Shown here: in pieces, positions 44,568 to 53,120 of the stretch | Position numbering within the stretch: position 1 is the stretch's first letter | Layout of the letters: the number at the start of each line of letters is the position of its first letter | Source: Sphingopyxis chilensis | GTDB lineage: Bacteria > Pseudomonadota > Alphaproteobacteria > Sphingomonadales > Sphingomonadaceae | DNA length: 64,000 bases | Assembly (NCBI RefSeq): GCF_035930445.1 | Contig: NZ_CP142394.1 | Location: 62,001-126,000 of the forward strand | Reading direction: 5' to 3' | The notes under the pieces: model-generated | Database searches by the model: none | Told to the model about the DNA's origin: nothing | The model's input: the letters and a program-made list of their open reading frames with translations, nothing else | Translations under genes and position numbers: made by a program

Positions 44568-45555
44568 GGGGAACTCCTCTCGCTTTTCTTGTGGGGGGGT
44601 AAAAGGACGGCGGCGGCGGCGCCTTGTCGTCGAGGAAGGGCACGACCATCGCCGTGATCGCCGGGATTTCGCCCATGATCCCGATGTGCGAGGTCGCGGG
44701 CAGGATCGCGAGGCGCGCCTTCGGCGCCGCGGTCAGGAAACCCTGCGTCGCGGCGGCGACGTCGCCGCCGCCGCGCAGCTTGAACAGGGCGATCGCATGG
44801 TCGAGCGTCACGCCGTCGGCGTCGCCGATGATCACCATCGTCTTGCCGGGGATTGCGCGGACGGCGGCGTCGGACCAGCCGAACGGTGTCGCGTCGAGCG
44901 ACTTGATGTTCGCGACGAGCGTCGGGAATTTGTCGGGCGCGGGCGACAGGCGCCGATATTCGGTGTCGATCGGGCTGCCCGCGAAGATGTCGGGGGTCAA
45001 TTTGGCGATGCCCGCCAGCACTTCGGGATACCAGCCTTCGAGGCGCGAGGTCGCCGACAGGATGACCTGCTTGCCGACCTTGTCGGGATGCCCGACCGCC
45101 AGCGCGACCGCGGTCGAACCGCCCATTGAATAGCCGAGCACGTCGGCCTTTGCGACGCCGAGCTTGTCGAGCACGGTGGCGGCATCGTCGGCCATGCGAT
45201 CATAGCTCAGCGGCGTGTCGACGCCGCCCGAACGGCCATGGCCGCGCGCATCGATCGCGATCACCGGCCGCGATGCGGCGAGCGGGTCGATCAGCGGTTT
45301 CATCGCGTCGGCGGACATGAAGGCGCCGTGCAGGATCAGCAGCGGAGTGCGGCCCGATGCAAGGTCGCCGTGCACCTGATAATGGATCGCGGCGCCGGCG
45401 ACATCGACATGCCCGCTTTGCCCGGCCCTCGCGGCCGGTTGGCTCGCGCCGGGGGTTTGCGCCGCCGCGGGCTGCGCCACGGCTGCGATCGTCGCCGCGA
45501 CCGCGATCATCGCGAAGGCGGAGGCAAGCGCGGGGAGGGGAGAGCGTCGGGTCAT
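44539..45555 (-). CDS. Exported alpha/beta hydrolase
   Basis: 338 residues. An N-terminal signal (AFAMIAVAATIAAVAQPAAAQ) implies export. Nucleophile elbow GYSMGG, oxyanion HGAF, the DARGHGRSGG strand, acid in VIIGDADGVT and catalytic His in PATSHIGIMGE are all present. It is related to esterases and epoxide- or ester-hydrolases; the substrate cannot be told. The C-terminal 20 residues, Pro- and Arg-rich, overlap the downstream GST gene and may be an extension. Confidence 0.9.
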   Translation of the reverse strand: MTRRSPLPALASAFAMIAVAATIAAVAQPAAAQTPGASQPAARAGQSGHVDVAGAAIHYQVHGDLASGRTPLLILHGAFMSADAMKPLIDPLAASRPVIAIDARGHGRSGGVDTPLSYDRMADDAATVLDKLGVAKADVLGYSMGGSTAVALAVGHPDKVGKQVILSATSRLEGWYPEVLAGIAKLTPDIFAGSPIDTEYRRLSPAPDKFPTLVANIKSLDATPFGWSDAAVRAIPGKTMVIIGDADGVTLDHAIALFKLRGGGDVAAATQGFLTAAPKARLAILPATSHIGIMGEIPAITAMVVPFLDDKAPPPPSFYPPTRKARGVPHARQSREQA

Positions 45556-45585
45556 CGAATCATCCTCTTGTTGACTAGACGGCGC

Positions 45586-45804
45586 CTAGGCGCGTTTGCC
45601 TTTGAAATAGGCGACGAGGCCCATCGCGTGGCCGTGGCCGAGGTCGAAATCGGCGTTCAGCCAGTCGATGACCTGTCCCGCCTTCACCCCGGACGCGAGG
45701 CCTTTTTCGTCGGCGAGGCCCTTGTCGATCGCCAGCGCGTGGAGCGCGGCGGGCGACTGGCCCGTCTTGGCTTCGATATTGGTCATATAGGCCTGGAAAC
45801 TCAT
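45586..45804 (-). CDS. DUF4287-family small protein
   Basis: 72 residues: MSFQAYMTNIEAKTGQSP, then VKAGQVIDWLNADFDLGHGHAMGLVAYFKG. This matches the DUF4287 domain, of unknown function. It lies 3 bp after the DoxX-like gene. A larger overlapping frame (45575-45877) is in the wrong phase. Confidence 0.88.
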   Translation of the reverse strand: MSFQAYMTNIEAKTGQSPAALHALAIDKGLADEKGLASGVKAGQVIDWLNADFDLGHGHAMGLVAYFKGKRA

Positions 45805-45807
45805 CGC

Positions 45808-46221
45808 TCAGACCCTCCCTGCGGCGGGATGGACCAGCAAGCGCAATGCGGGCGAACGTAGCCACAGACCCGCCCAAAGCATCACGCCCAGATAGACGCC
45901 GAACAATGTGTGGCTGAACATCGGGCTGCCGATGCGCAGGTGGGTCGCGATCGCGCCGCCGAGATAGCCGGTGATCAGGATCGCGCCGAGCACCGCGGTG
46001 CGCGGCCAGATATAAAGCAGCGTCGGGATCAGCAGCAGGATGCCGAGCATATACATCGTGCCGACATCGAGCGGCCAGCCGAGGCCGGGCGGGCTATATT
46101 TGATCGCGACCTCGGGCGCCGCGAGCTTGAGCCCGGCATCGAAGAGGAGGAAGAGGATCACAAGGCCGCTCAGGACGCGGCCGGCGATCAGCTGACCCTT
46201 GCCGGGGACGATATCGGTCAT
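45808..46221 (-). CDS. DoxX-like membrane protein
   Basis: 137 residues with four hydrophobic segments. AGRVLSGLVILFLLFDAGLKLA near the N-terminus and the TMYMLGILLLIPTLLYIWPRT and LGAILITGYLGGAIATHLRIG helices match the DoxX-like family. Probable inner-membrane protein; role unknown. GGAGGAAGAG precedes the ATG. Confidence 0.88.
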   Translation of the reverse strand: MTDIVPGKGQLIAGRVLSGLVILFLLFDAGLKLAAPEVAIKYSPPGLGWPLDVGTMYMLGILLLIPTLLYIWPRTAVLGAILITGYLGGAIATHLRIGSPMFSHTLFGVYLGVMLWAGLWLRSPALRLLVHPAAGRV

Positions 46222-46246
46222 TTCTCTTCCTCCTCCCGGTGGTCGG

Positions 46247-46681
46247 TTACGCCGTGGCTTCGACCGGGGCGTCGGTCGGGATCGCGGTGGGGTCCATCCA
46301 CATCACTTCCCAGATATGGCCGTCGGGATCTTCGAAGCTGCGGCCGTACATGAAGCCGAAATCCTGCGTCGGGGTCGGGTCGGCCTTGCCGCCCGCCTTG
46401 ACCGCCTTGTCGACCTGTCCGTCGACCGCCTCGCGGCTGTCGGCCGAGACGCAGAGCAGGACCTGCGCGGTCGTGCGCGCGTCGGGGATCGCCTTCGACG
46501 TGAAGGTCGCCCATTTTTCATGCGTCAGCAGCATGACGTGGATCGACCCTTCCTCGACGACCATGCACGCGGCGGTGTCGTCGGTGAAGGCGGGGTTGTT
46601 CGCCGCGCCGACCGCCTCGTAAAAGGCTTTCGACTTCTCAAGGTCGGTGACGGGCAGGTTCACGAAAATCATCTGGGGCAT
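46247..46681 (-). CDS. VOC-superfamily protein, lactoylglutathione-lyase-like
   Basis: 144 residues, one VOC unit: MIFVNLPVTDLEKSKAFYEAVGA at the N-terminus and FGFMYGRSFEDPDGHIWEVMWMD at the end, where the H and E positions typical of metal-binding VOC proteins are present. ATG 46681 has AAGGAGAGAAG upstream; a longer open frame reaching 46792 is unlike the family. It is the first structural gene after the regulator. Confidence 0.9.
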   Translation of the reverse strand: MPQMIFVNLPVTDLEKSKAFYEAVGAANNPAFTDDTAACMVVEEGSIHVMLLTHEKWATFTSKAIPDARTTAQVLLCVSADSREAVDGQVDKAVKAGGKADPTPTQDFGFMYGRSFEDPDGHIWEVMWMDPTAIPTDAPVEATA

Positions 46682-46754
46682 CGTCTTCTCTCCTTGGGGG
46701 GTGGTGGGTGTTGAAGTCAGCGTGCGCGGCGCGCGGCCGCAATTACCTGGCGCA

Positions 46755-47456
46755 TCATGCCGCGCCTCCGCGCCCGAACAGCATCCGGACATAACGCTTC
46801 AGGTGCGTGACGGTCCCGCGCGCGATCGCCGGGTCGTTCGTCGTTTTGGCCAGGACGAAGGCGCCCTGCAGCACCGACTGGACATGCTGCGCCAGCCCGA
46901 TCGCGGTGACGTCTGCGGGCACCTCGTACAGGTCCATCGCGGCCTGGATGTCGGGGGCGAGCGCCTCGCAATAGGCGTTGATGCTCGCCTCGCACGCGGC
47001 GCGGATCCGGTCGCTCGTCGCATAGGCTTCCTGCACCATCGTGCCGACGAAGCAGGTGTAATCTTCGGTGGGCCCGTCGAGCATCGACAGGCGGAAATCG
47101 ATATGGCCGAGCAGCCGGTCGAGCGGATCGTCGAGGTGGACGTGCGGCGCCAGCTCGAACATCGGGCGCGCGCGATCGGTCCAGCCCTCGGCGGCCGCCA
47201 CCGCCAGTTCTTCCTTCGACGCGAAGTGGTGGAAGAAGGCGCCCTTGGTCACGCCCGCCGCCGCGCAGATCTGGTCGACTGTCGTCGCCGAATAGCCCTG
47301 CCTGCGCACCGTGGCATGCGCCGCGGCGATCAGCTTCGCCCGCGCGCTGCCGCGCGGCGCGCGCTCGCCCGGGGTGCCGCCGCCCGCCGGGGGGACGGTG
47401 CGGGCGGCGGCTGCGGGAGTCGCGGGGGAGGTCGGGGGCGTCTGATTCGTCGTCAT
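46755..47456 (-). CDS. TetR/AcrR-family regulator heading the 14-gene run
   Basis: 233 residues. After a Pro/Ala-rich N-terminal tail (about 1-38), the helix-turn-helix reads YSATTVDQICAAAGVTKGAFFHHFASKEEL, typical of TetR. The ligand-binding part contains FVGTMVQEAYATSDRIRAACE. ATG 47456 is chosen; ATG 47468 lies inside the operator palindrome. Its stop is 73 bp from the next gene, so it probably heads the operon and represses itself. The effector is likely an electrophile or drug-like compound, by analogy only. Confidence 0.9.
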   Translation of the reverse strand: MTTNQTPPTSPATPAAAARTVPPAGGGTPGERAPRGSARAKLIAAAHATVRRQGYSATTVDQICAAAGVTKGAFFHHFASKEELAVAAAEGWTDRARPMFELAPHVHLDDPLDRLLGHIDFRLSMLDGPTEDYTCFVGTMVQEAYATSDRIRAACEASINAYCEALAPDIQAAMDLYEVPADVTAIGLAQHVQSVLQGAFVLAKTTNDPAIARGTVTHLKRYVRMLFGRGGAA

Positions 47457-47464
47457 GCGAATCG

Positions 47465-47486
47465 ACATACCGACTGGTTGGTATGT
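47465..47486. promoter_or_regulatory. Candidate operator of the second TetR regulator
   Basis: ACATACC and GGTATGT are perfect 7-bp inverted arms around an 8-bp centre, immediately upstream of the TetR start. Position and symmetry fit autoregulation. It resembles the TACC-N8-GGTA type seen for several TetR proteins. Confidence 0.6.
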
Positions 47487-47618
47487 TGTCAAACCCGCAA
47501 TCGCCCCCACCCGCCGCGGCACCTTCGTAACCTTCCGAAAAAGACTCGACCTTCCCGCCACTTCGCCTAAAGAGGGCCTCGGAACAAAGGGGGCACATGG
47601 TGCTGTTCCGGGGGGAAT

Positions 47619-49127
47619 ATGGTCGCTGTCGTTTCAACCACCGCCTATCTCGGCATCGAAGCCCGCGGGGTCGAGGTGCAATGCCAGGTCACGCCGGGCG
47701 TCCCGCGCTTCGTCGTCGTCGGCCTGCCCGACAAGGCGGTCGGCGAAAGCCGCGAGCGCGTCCGCGCCGCGATCGCCGCGATCGGCCTGGCGCTCCCTCC
47801 CAAGGTCATCACCGTCAACCTCTCGCCCGCCGACCTGCCCAAGGAAGGCTCGCACTACGACCTGCCGATCGCGCTCGCGCTGCTCGGTGCGATGGGGGTG
47901 ATCGATGCCGAGACGCTCGCCTCCTACGTCGTCGTCGGCGAGCTCGGGCTCGACGGGCGCGTCACGCCGTCGCCCGGCGTCCTGCTCGCCGCGATACATG
48001 CGGGCAGCGTGGAGCGCGGACTGATCTGCCCCGCCGCGCAGGGGCCGGAGGCGGCGTGGGCGGGCAATGTCGAGGTGATCGGCGCGCCCGACCTCCTGTC
48101 GCTGCTCAATCATTTCAAGGGCAATGCCCCGCTGACCCCGCCGGTCCCGGGCGAGGTCGAAATGCCCGCCCGCGCTGCCGACCTGTCGCAGGTCAAGGGA
48201 CAGGAAACCGCGAAGCGCGCGCTCGAAATCGCCGCGGCAGGGGCGCATAATCTCATGATGTCGGGGCCGCCGGGCGCGGGCAAGTCGCTGATGGCGGCGT
48301 GCATGCCGGGTATCTTGCCCGACCTGACGCCCTCCGAAGCGCTCGAGGTATCGATGATCGCATCGGTCGCGGGAACGCTCGAAGGCGGACGCCTCGTCCG
48401 CGCGCGGCCGTTCCGCGCCCCGCACCATTCGGCCTCGATGCCCGCACTCGTCGGCGGTGGGCTGCGTGTGCGTCCGGGCGAAGTCAGCCTTGCGCATCTG
48501 GGCGTGCTCTTCCTCGACGAGCTGCCCGAATTCCAGCGCGGCGTGCTCGATTCGCTGCGCCAGCCGCTCGAAACGGGCGAGGTCAGCGTCGCGCGCGCCA
48601 ATGCCCATGTTACCTTCCCCGCGCGCGTCCAGCTCGTCGCGGCGATGAACCCGTGCCGCTGCGGCCATCTCGGCGACCCGGCGCTCGCGTGCAGCCGCGC
48701 GCCGCGCTGCGCCGCCGACTATCAGGCGAAGCTGTCGGGGCCGCTGCTCGACCGCATCGACCTGCACGTCGAAGTACAGGCGGTGAGCGCCGCCGACCTC
48801 GTCCTGCCGCCCCCCGCCGAAGGCAGCGCCGAGGTCGCGGCGCGCGTTGCGGCGGCGCGCGATGTGCAAACCCGGCGCTATGCGGAGCACAAGGCGCGCA
48901 CCAATGCCGAAATCGACGGCGAGCTGCTCGAAGCCGTCGCGACGCCCGATGAAGCCGGGCGCAAGCTGCTCGCGCAAGCCGCCGAGGCGATGCGGCTGTC
49001 GGCGCGGGGCTATACGCGTATCCTTCGCGTCGCACGGACGATCGCCGACCTTTCGGGTGCCGAAACGGTTGGTCGCATCCATATCGCCGAGGCGCTGAGC
49101 TATCGCCGCCAAGCGCCGAGGAACTGA
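47619..49127 (+). CDS. comM: ComM/YifB-family AAA+ ATPase
   Basis: 502 residues. N-terminal ChlI-like domain with VVGLPDKAVGESRERVRAAI and VNLSPADLPKEGSHYDLPIAL. AAA+ core has Walker A GPPGAGKS and Walker B LFLDELPEF. The zinc-like NPCRCGHLG cysteine cluster precedes LSGPLLDRIDLHV. ComM acts as a branch-migration helicase in natural transformation in characterised species. Its stop TGA overlaps the next ATG. Divergent from the TetR gene. Confidence 0.95.
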   Translation: MVAVVSTTAYLGIEARGVEVQCQVTPGVPRFVVVGLPDKAVGESRERVRAAIAAIGLALPPKVITVNLSPADLPKEGSHYDLPIALALLGAMGVIDAETLASYVVVGELGLDGRVTPSPGVLLAAIHAGSVERGLICPAAQGPEAAWAGNVEVIGAPDLLSLLNHFKGNAPLTPPVPGEVEMPARAADLSQVKGQETAKRALEIAAAGAHNLMMSGPPGAGKSLMAACMPGILPDLTPSEALEVSMIASVAGTLEGGRLVRARPFRAPHHSASMPALVGGGLRVRPGEVSLAHLGVLFLDELPEFQRGVLDSLRQPLETGEVSVARANAHVTFPARVQLVAAMNPCRCGHLGDPALACSRAPRCAADYQAKLSGPLLDRIDLHVEVQAVSAADLVLPPPAEGSAEVAARVAAARDVQTRRYAEHKARTNAEIDGELLEAVATPDEAGRKLLAQAAEAMRLSARGYTRILRVARTIADLSGAETVGRIHIAEALSYRRQAPRN

Positions 49128-49429
49128 TGGAAACCTTCGCGTTCGAGGCCGACATCATCGAATGGCGTGGACCCGCGCCCTTCCTTTTTGCCGCGATTCC
49201 CGACGAACATGTCGGCGCGATCCGTTATGCCGCGATGACGACGAGCTATGGCTGGGGCGTGGTCCCCGTCGTGGCAATCATCGGCGACACCGAATTCGCG
49301 ACATCGCTCTTCCCGCGCGAAGGCGGTTACCTGTTGCCCGTCAAGCTCGTTGTGCAGAAAGCCGAAGGCGTCGGGCTCGGCGACCGGATCGCCGTCATTC
49401 TGCGGGTCGGCCGACCCGCCGCGCGCTGA
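49127..49429 (+). CDS. DUF1905-family small protein
   Basis: 100 residues: FEADIIEWRGPAPFLFAAIP, then GAIRYAAMTTSYGWGVVPV and the C-terminal LPVKLVVQKAEGVGLGDRIAV. This matches DUF1905, a beta-barrel-like domain of unknown function. It overlaps the comM stop by one base and is probably translated from the same mRNA. Confidence 0.88.
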   Translation: METFAFEADIIEWRGPAPFLFAAIPDEHVGAIRYAAMTTSYGWGVVPVVAIIGDTEFATSLFPREGGYLLPVKLVVQKAEGVGLGDRIAVILRVGRPAAR

Positions 49430-49484
49430 AGTGAATTTGCTCCATGGCAAAGAATTCACAACACATTGATGCGATACGGCGGCG

Positions 49485-51239
49485 ATGACTGCGTTGCGCG
49501 CTCTCGGGGAACCATGGTGCGGCCGGCCTTGGCTCGGCCTTTTTGCCATGCTTCTCGGCCTGATGGCGGTGCCGGCGCATGGACGGGCGCTCGACGTCGA
49601 GCGCGACCTCTGTCACGCGGTGAGCAGCGCCGCGCTGGGCGACGATGCCATGACCGGGCTTCGCTTTTCGTGCCGCGGAACGCCGACAGCTTATCAGCAG
49701 GGGAGCCTGTGGCTTCGTACCCCGATCGACGGCTCGGGGCCGCATCGCGGTCTGGCGCTGATGGTCCACAATTCGCGCTTCGACCGACTCGCGGTCGGCT
49801 TTTCCTATGCCGACGGCGCGACGCGCTGGCAGCAGGTGCGCAGCGGCGATTTCGGTTCGCACTGGCGCGCTGGCGGACAGATATTGTTCGAAGCACCTGC
49901 CCGCGGTGCGGCGCTCACGGCGGTGACAATGCGCTTCGACGGAATTTCGGGGCACCGGTTCGTGCAGGCGCGGATCGTCTCGAAGGACGAGGCGGGAATG
50001 CAATCGGCGGGCATGGCGGCGGCGGTCGGCGCCGCGCTGACCCTGCTGCTCGTCAGCTGCATTTACAGCATGTCGCTCGCGGTCGCGGTGCGCCGCCAAT
50101 ATCTCGCCTGGCAGGCGGCCTGGGCGGCGACGATGTTGCTCTGGGGTACGCTCTGGTCGCAGACGCATCTGGCGCTCGTGCCTGCGATGGCGGGGGCTGT
50201 GACGGCACAGGCTGGCACTTTCCTCGCCTGCCTCGCCATCGCTGTTGCGACCGCGAGCGCGGTCACCGCGGTCGAACGCGGCACCGTGCCCAAGGGACTC
50301 CGGAGGACAGCGCTGTTTTTCGGGGTCGGCGTCGGCCTCGCGGGTGTTCCGCTGGCGCTCATCCGGGGCGGCAGCCTTGCCGGACTGGCAGATCTGCTCG
50401 GACTCCTCGTCATCGCCGACCTTGTCGCGGTCGTCGCCTATCTCGGCTGGGCTTGGCGGCGCGGGTCGATCGAGGCGCGCGATTTCCTCGGCGCCTGGGG
50501 GTTGCCCATGGCGGTGCTGGCATTCATCCACATCGTCGATGTCGAGGACGGCTTCTGGGGTGGCGGGTCAAAGCTCGTCGTGCTTGTCGCCGCGACGTGG
50601 CAGGCGCTGTGGCTCGCCGCCGCGGCGACGCGCCGGCTTGCTCACCTGCGGATCGAGCGCGACCATGCACGCGATGCCGAAGCGCAGGCGCAGCGGCTGG
50701 CGCGGCGCGATCCGCTGACGGGCTTGCCCAATCGCCGCGGCTTCATCGACAGCGTGACGCCGCTGCTCGATCGTGCGCGCACGGATAATCTGCCGGCTGC
50801 GCTGCTGCTCGTCGATATCGACCGCTTCAAGTCGATCAACGATATCTACGGCCATGATGCGGGCGACGTGGTGCTGTGCGGCATCGGCCGCCGGATCGAG
50901 CGCTGGGAAGGTCCGATGTGTACCGTCGCGCGACTCGGGGGCGAAGAGTTCGGTCTGCTGACGATCGGAATGGAGGGCATCATCCTCGGCCGCTTCGCCG
51001 AGAGTATCCGGCGCGGAATCGCCGCGTGCGATCATAGCGAGGCCGTGGGCGAGCGGTTGGTGACCGCGAGCGTCGGGGTCGCCGAAGTGCGCCCGGCGTG
51101 CGATTTCAAGCAGCTCTACCGTCTTGCCGACGAGGCCCTTTACGATGCCAAGCGCGGCGGCCGGAACAGGGTCGCCGTCCAGCGACACCAGAACAGCGCC
51201 GGCTTGCCATCCGGCCGCGAGATCGCCGTGTCGAAATGA
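49485..51239 (+). CDS. Membrane diguanylate cyclase with degenerate inhibitory site
   Basis: 584 residues. Probable signal (about 1-33), a 7TMR-DISM-like extracellular domain (35-165), seven TM helices (about 175-380), a short coiled coil and a GGDEF-family domain (405-570). The active site is GGEEF at 485-489, with the family start DPLTGLPNRRGF. The c-di-GMP inhibitory motif RxxD expected at 476-479 reads GPMC, so product inhibition is probably absent. It makes c-di-GMP from GTP. Convergent with bactofilin. Ligand unknown. Confidence 0.9.
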   Translation: MTALRALGEPWCGRPWLGLFAMLLGLMAVPAHGRALDVERDLCHAVSSAALGDDAMTGLRFSCRGTPTAYQQGSLWLRTPIDGSGPHRGLALMVHNSRFDRLAVGFSYADGATRWQQVRSGDFGSHWRAGGQILFEAPARGAALTAVTMRFDGISGHRFVQARIVSKDEAGMQSAGMAAAVGAALTLLLVSCIYSMSLAVAVRRQYLAWQAAWAATMLLWGTLWSQTHLALVPAMAGAVTAQAGTFLACLAIAVATASAVTAVERGTVPKGLRRTALFFGVGVGLAGVPLALIRGGSLAGLADLLGLLVIADLVAVVAYLGWAWRRGSIEARDFLGAWGLPMAVLAFIHIVDVEDGFWGGGSKLVVLVAATWQALWLAAAATRRLAHLRIERDHARDAEAQAQRLARRDPLTGLPNRRGFIDSVTPLLDRARTDNLPAALLLVDIDRFKSINDIYGHDAGDVVLCGIGRRIERWEGPMCTVARLGGEEFGLLTIGMEGIILGRFAESIRRGIAACDHSEAVGERLVTASVGVAEVRPACDFKQLYRLADEALYDAKRGGRNRVAVQRHQNSAGLPSGREIAVSK

Positions 51240-51244
51240 TCGTC

Positions 51245-51262
51245 GCCGCGCCTGTGCGCGGC
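51245..51262. terminator. Hairpin between convergent genes
   Basis: GCCGCGC-CTGT-GCGCGGC is a perfect 7-bp GC stem in the 28-bp gap between the diguanylate cyclase and bactofilin stops. There is no T tract on either side, so terminator function is tentative. Confidence 0.35.
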
Positions 51263-51267
51263 TCCGA

Positions 51268-51735
51268 TCAGAGTGCCACCGACTTGTTTTCGACGACTTC
51301 AAGCGGCGGCGGCGCCTTTGCCGTCATTGCGCCATGGCGGCGATGGCTGAGCTTGCCGTCGACCTTGCCGCCATTTTCGATCGTGATGCTCTCATAGACG
51401 ACGTCGCCTGTGATCCGCGCGGTCGCATGGACGATCAGCGTCTTGGCTTCGATCGACCCGTCGAGCAGCCCCGCGATTTTCGCGGTTTCGGCGGTCACCG
51501 CACCCTTGATCTCGCTCGCTTCGCCCTGGACGAGGTTGGCGCATTTGAGGTCGCCCTCGATCTTGCCATCGACGTGCAGGTCGACACTGGCCGCCACATT
51601 GCCGGTGACGACGACGTCCGATCCCAGGATCGAAAAGGTCGTATGACGCGCGCCGGTCGCCATCTTAGCGGGCACCGCGGACGGCAGCGACGGAACCGAC
51701 TCGCTGTCGGGCGTCGGCTTTGACTTCGAGAACAT
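51268..51735 (-). CDS. Bactofilin
   Basis: 155 residues. Right-handed beta-helix polymer subunit of the cytoskeleton: after an N-terminal tail, FSILGSDVVVTGNVAASVDLHVDGKIEGDL leads regular beta repeats ending ITIENGGKVDGKLSH. A short Ala/Pro-rich C-terminal tail follows. It begins inside the 3' end of the M23 peptidase gene (71-bp overlap), in a different frame. Bactofilins often act with M23 peptidases in cell-shape control. Confidence 0.93.
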   Translation of the reverse strand: MFSKSKPTPDSESVPSLPSAVPAKMATGARHTTFSILGSDVVVTGNVAASVDLHVDGKIEGDLKCANLVQGEASEIKGAVTAETAKIAGLLDGSIEAKTLIVHATARITGDVVYESITIENGGKVDGKLSHRRHGAMTAKAPPPLEVVENKSVAL

Positions 51736-52879
51736 CGGCTTTTGCCTCCAGGAATCTGCGTGGATTGACCGCTTCGCCGTTCAGGCGGACTTCGAAATGC
51801 AGGTGGCTGCCGGTCGAGCGGCCGGTAGAGCCCATTTTGGCGATCTGCTGGCCGGCGGTGACCTGCGTGCCAACCTTGGTCGTGAAACCGGAAAGGTGCG
51901 CGTAGCGGGTCAGGATGCCCTGGCCATGATCGACCTCGACGACATTGCCATAGCCGGATTTCTGGCCGACGAAGCTGACGCGCCCCGGCGCCGCGGCGAG
52001 GATCGGGGTACCGATCGGACCGCGGAAGTCGAGCCCGGCGTGCATCGCGCCCGCGCCGGTGAAAGGATCGCTGCGATAACCAAAGCCCGACGACATCATC
52101 AGCACATTGGCGGGGTTGCCCGACGGAACCGCGACGAGCGTGCGTTCGAGCACTTCCATTCGGAACAGCGCGTTGTCGAGCGCCGCGAAGCTGGCGCCCA
52201 GCGCCTTCGCCTTGCCCATGCGACCGCGATAGGGGATGAACGGACCACCGCGCCCGGCCGCGGCATTGCGGACGAGCGAATCGGGGTTGAGGCCGAGCGC
52301 CGCGACCGCGGTTTCGGCTTTCGCCGCACGGCCCTTGACCGCGGCGAGAAGGCGCGCCGCGAAGGCTTCCTGTCGCGCTGCGACCCGCGCGAGGATCTGC
52401 GCTTCGGGCGGCAGGTTCGGGTCGATCGCGCTGGTCTTCACCGGTTCGGCCGGAACGGCGGTATGCCCGCCGGACTGCTGCGTCGCCGGTTCGGCGGGCA
52501 TCGCGGCCGGATCGATCCCGAAATGGGTCTCTGCAACGCTTTCGAGAAGCGCCTGACGTTCTTCGAGATCGGCGGCGGTTTCGGCAACGCGATCACGATA
52601 TTTTGCGATACGCGCCTCTCCCGCCGCCGCAGCGGCTTGCTGCTGCGCGACGGCGGCACGCTCGTCGACGGTAAGCAGCTGGTTGATCACTACGGCGAGC
52701 ATGGTGCCTGCCCAAGCGAGCAGCACAAGGCCGGCGATCAGCGCGACGCGTTTCTGCCAGACGGCACTAACACGCAGGAATCGGACATGGCCGTGCGTGC
52801 GAACGAAGATTTCATGGTCCTGAAACAGCGCAGAGACGCGCTGGCGCAGATCGCGCAGGCCCGTTGTTTTCGACGACAA
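51665..52879 (-). CDS. M23-family peptidase (LytM type) with DUF5930-like N-terminus
   Basis: About 404 residues. Cytoplasmic segment with EIFVRTHGHVRFLRVSAVWQK, one TM helix (ALIAGLVLLAWAGTMLAVVI), a coiled coil, then the LytM domain with MHAGLDFRGP (HxxxD) and GSHLHFEVRLNG (HxH), so both zinc-binding sets are present. No in-frame ATG or GTG is well placed; TTG 52879 begins SSKTTGLRDLRQRV and is the best start. Likely periplasmic endopeptidase acting on peptidoglycan cross-links. Overlaps bactofilin by 71 bp. Confidence 0.88.
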   Translation of the reverse strand: MSSKTTGLRDLRQRVSALFQDHEIFVRTHGHVRFLRVSAVWQKRVALIAGLVLLAWAGTMLAVVINQLLTVDERAAVAQQQAAAAAGEARIAKYRDRVAETAADLEERQALLESVAETHFGIDPAAMPAEPATQQSGGHTAVPAEPVKTSAIDPNLPPEAQILARVAARQEAFAARLLAAVKGRAAKAETAVAALGLNPDSLVRNAAAGRGGPFIPYRGRMGKAKALGASFAALDNALFRMEVLERTLVAVPSGNPANVLMMSSGFGYRSDPFTGAGAMHAGLDFRGPIGTPILAAAPGRVSFVGQKSGYGNVVEVDHGQGILTRYAHLSGFTTKVGTQVTAGQQIAKMGSTGRSTGSHLHFEVRLNGEAVNPRRFLEAKADVLEVKADARQRVGSVAAVRGAR

Positions 52880-53120
52880 GTGGCGACCCCATCTTGTTTG
52901 TTTTGTGGAGCCCTCCGCCCCGATTGATGCGCGCCTTATCAGGCCGATCCGGCCCAAGCGAATCTTTGGACCCCGAGTCGGGTTGAATCGAAACCATCGC
53001 GCGGTGAACGGTGTCAACTTGGGTGAATACTGCCAATTTGGCGGGATTCGGCCGCCGAATCGGCCTTTTATATTGACGGCTTGCTTACCATTTTTGGCTA
53101 GCGCTAAGCGGGTGAATATC

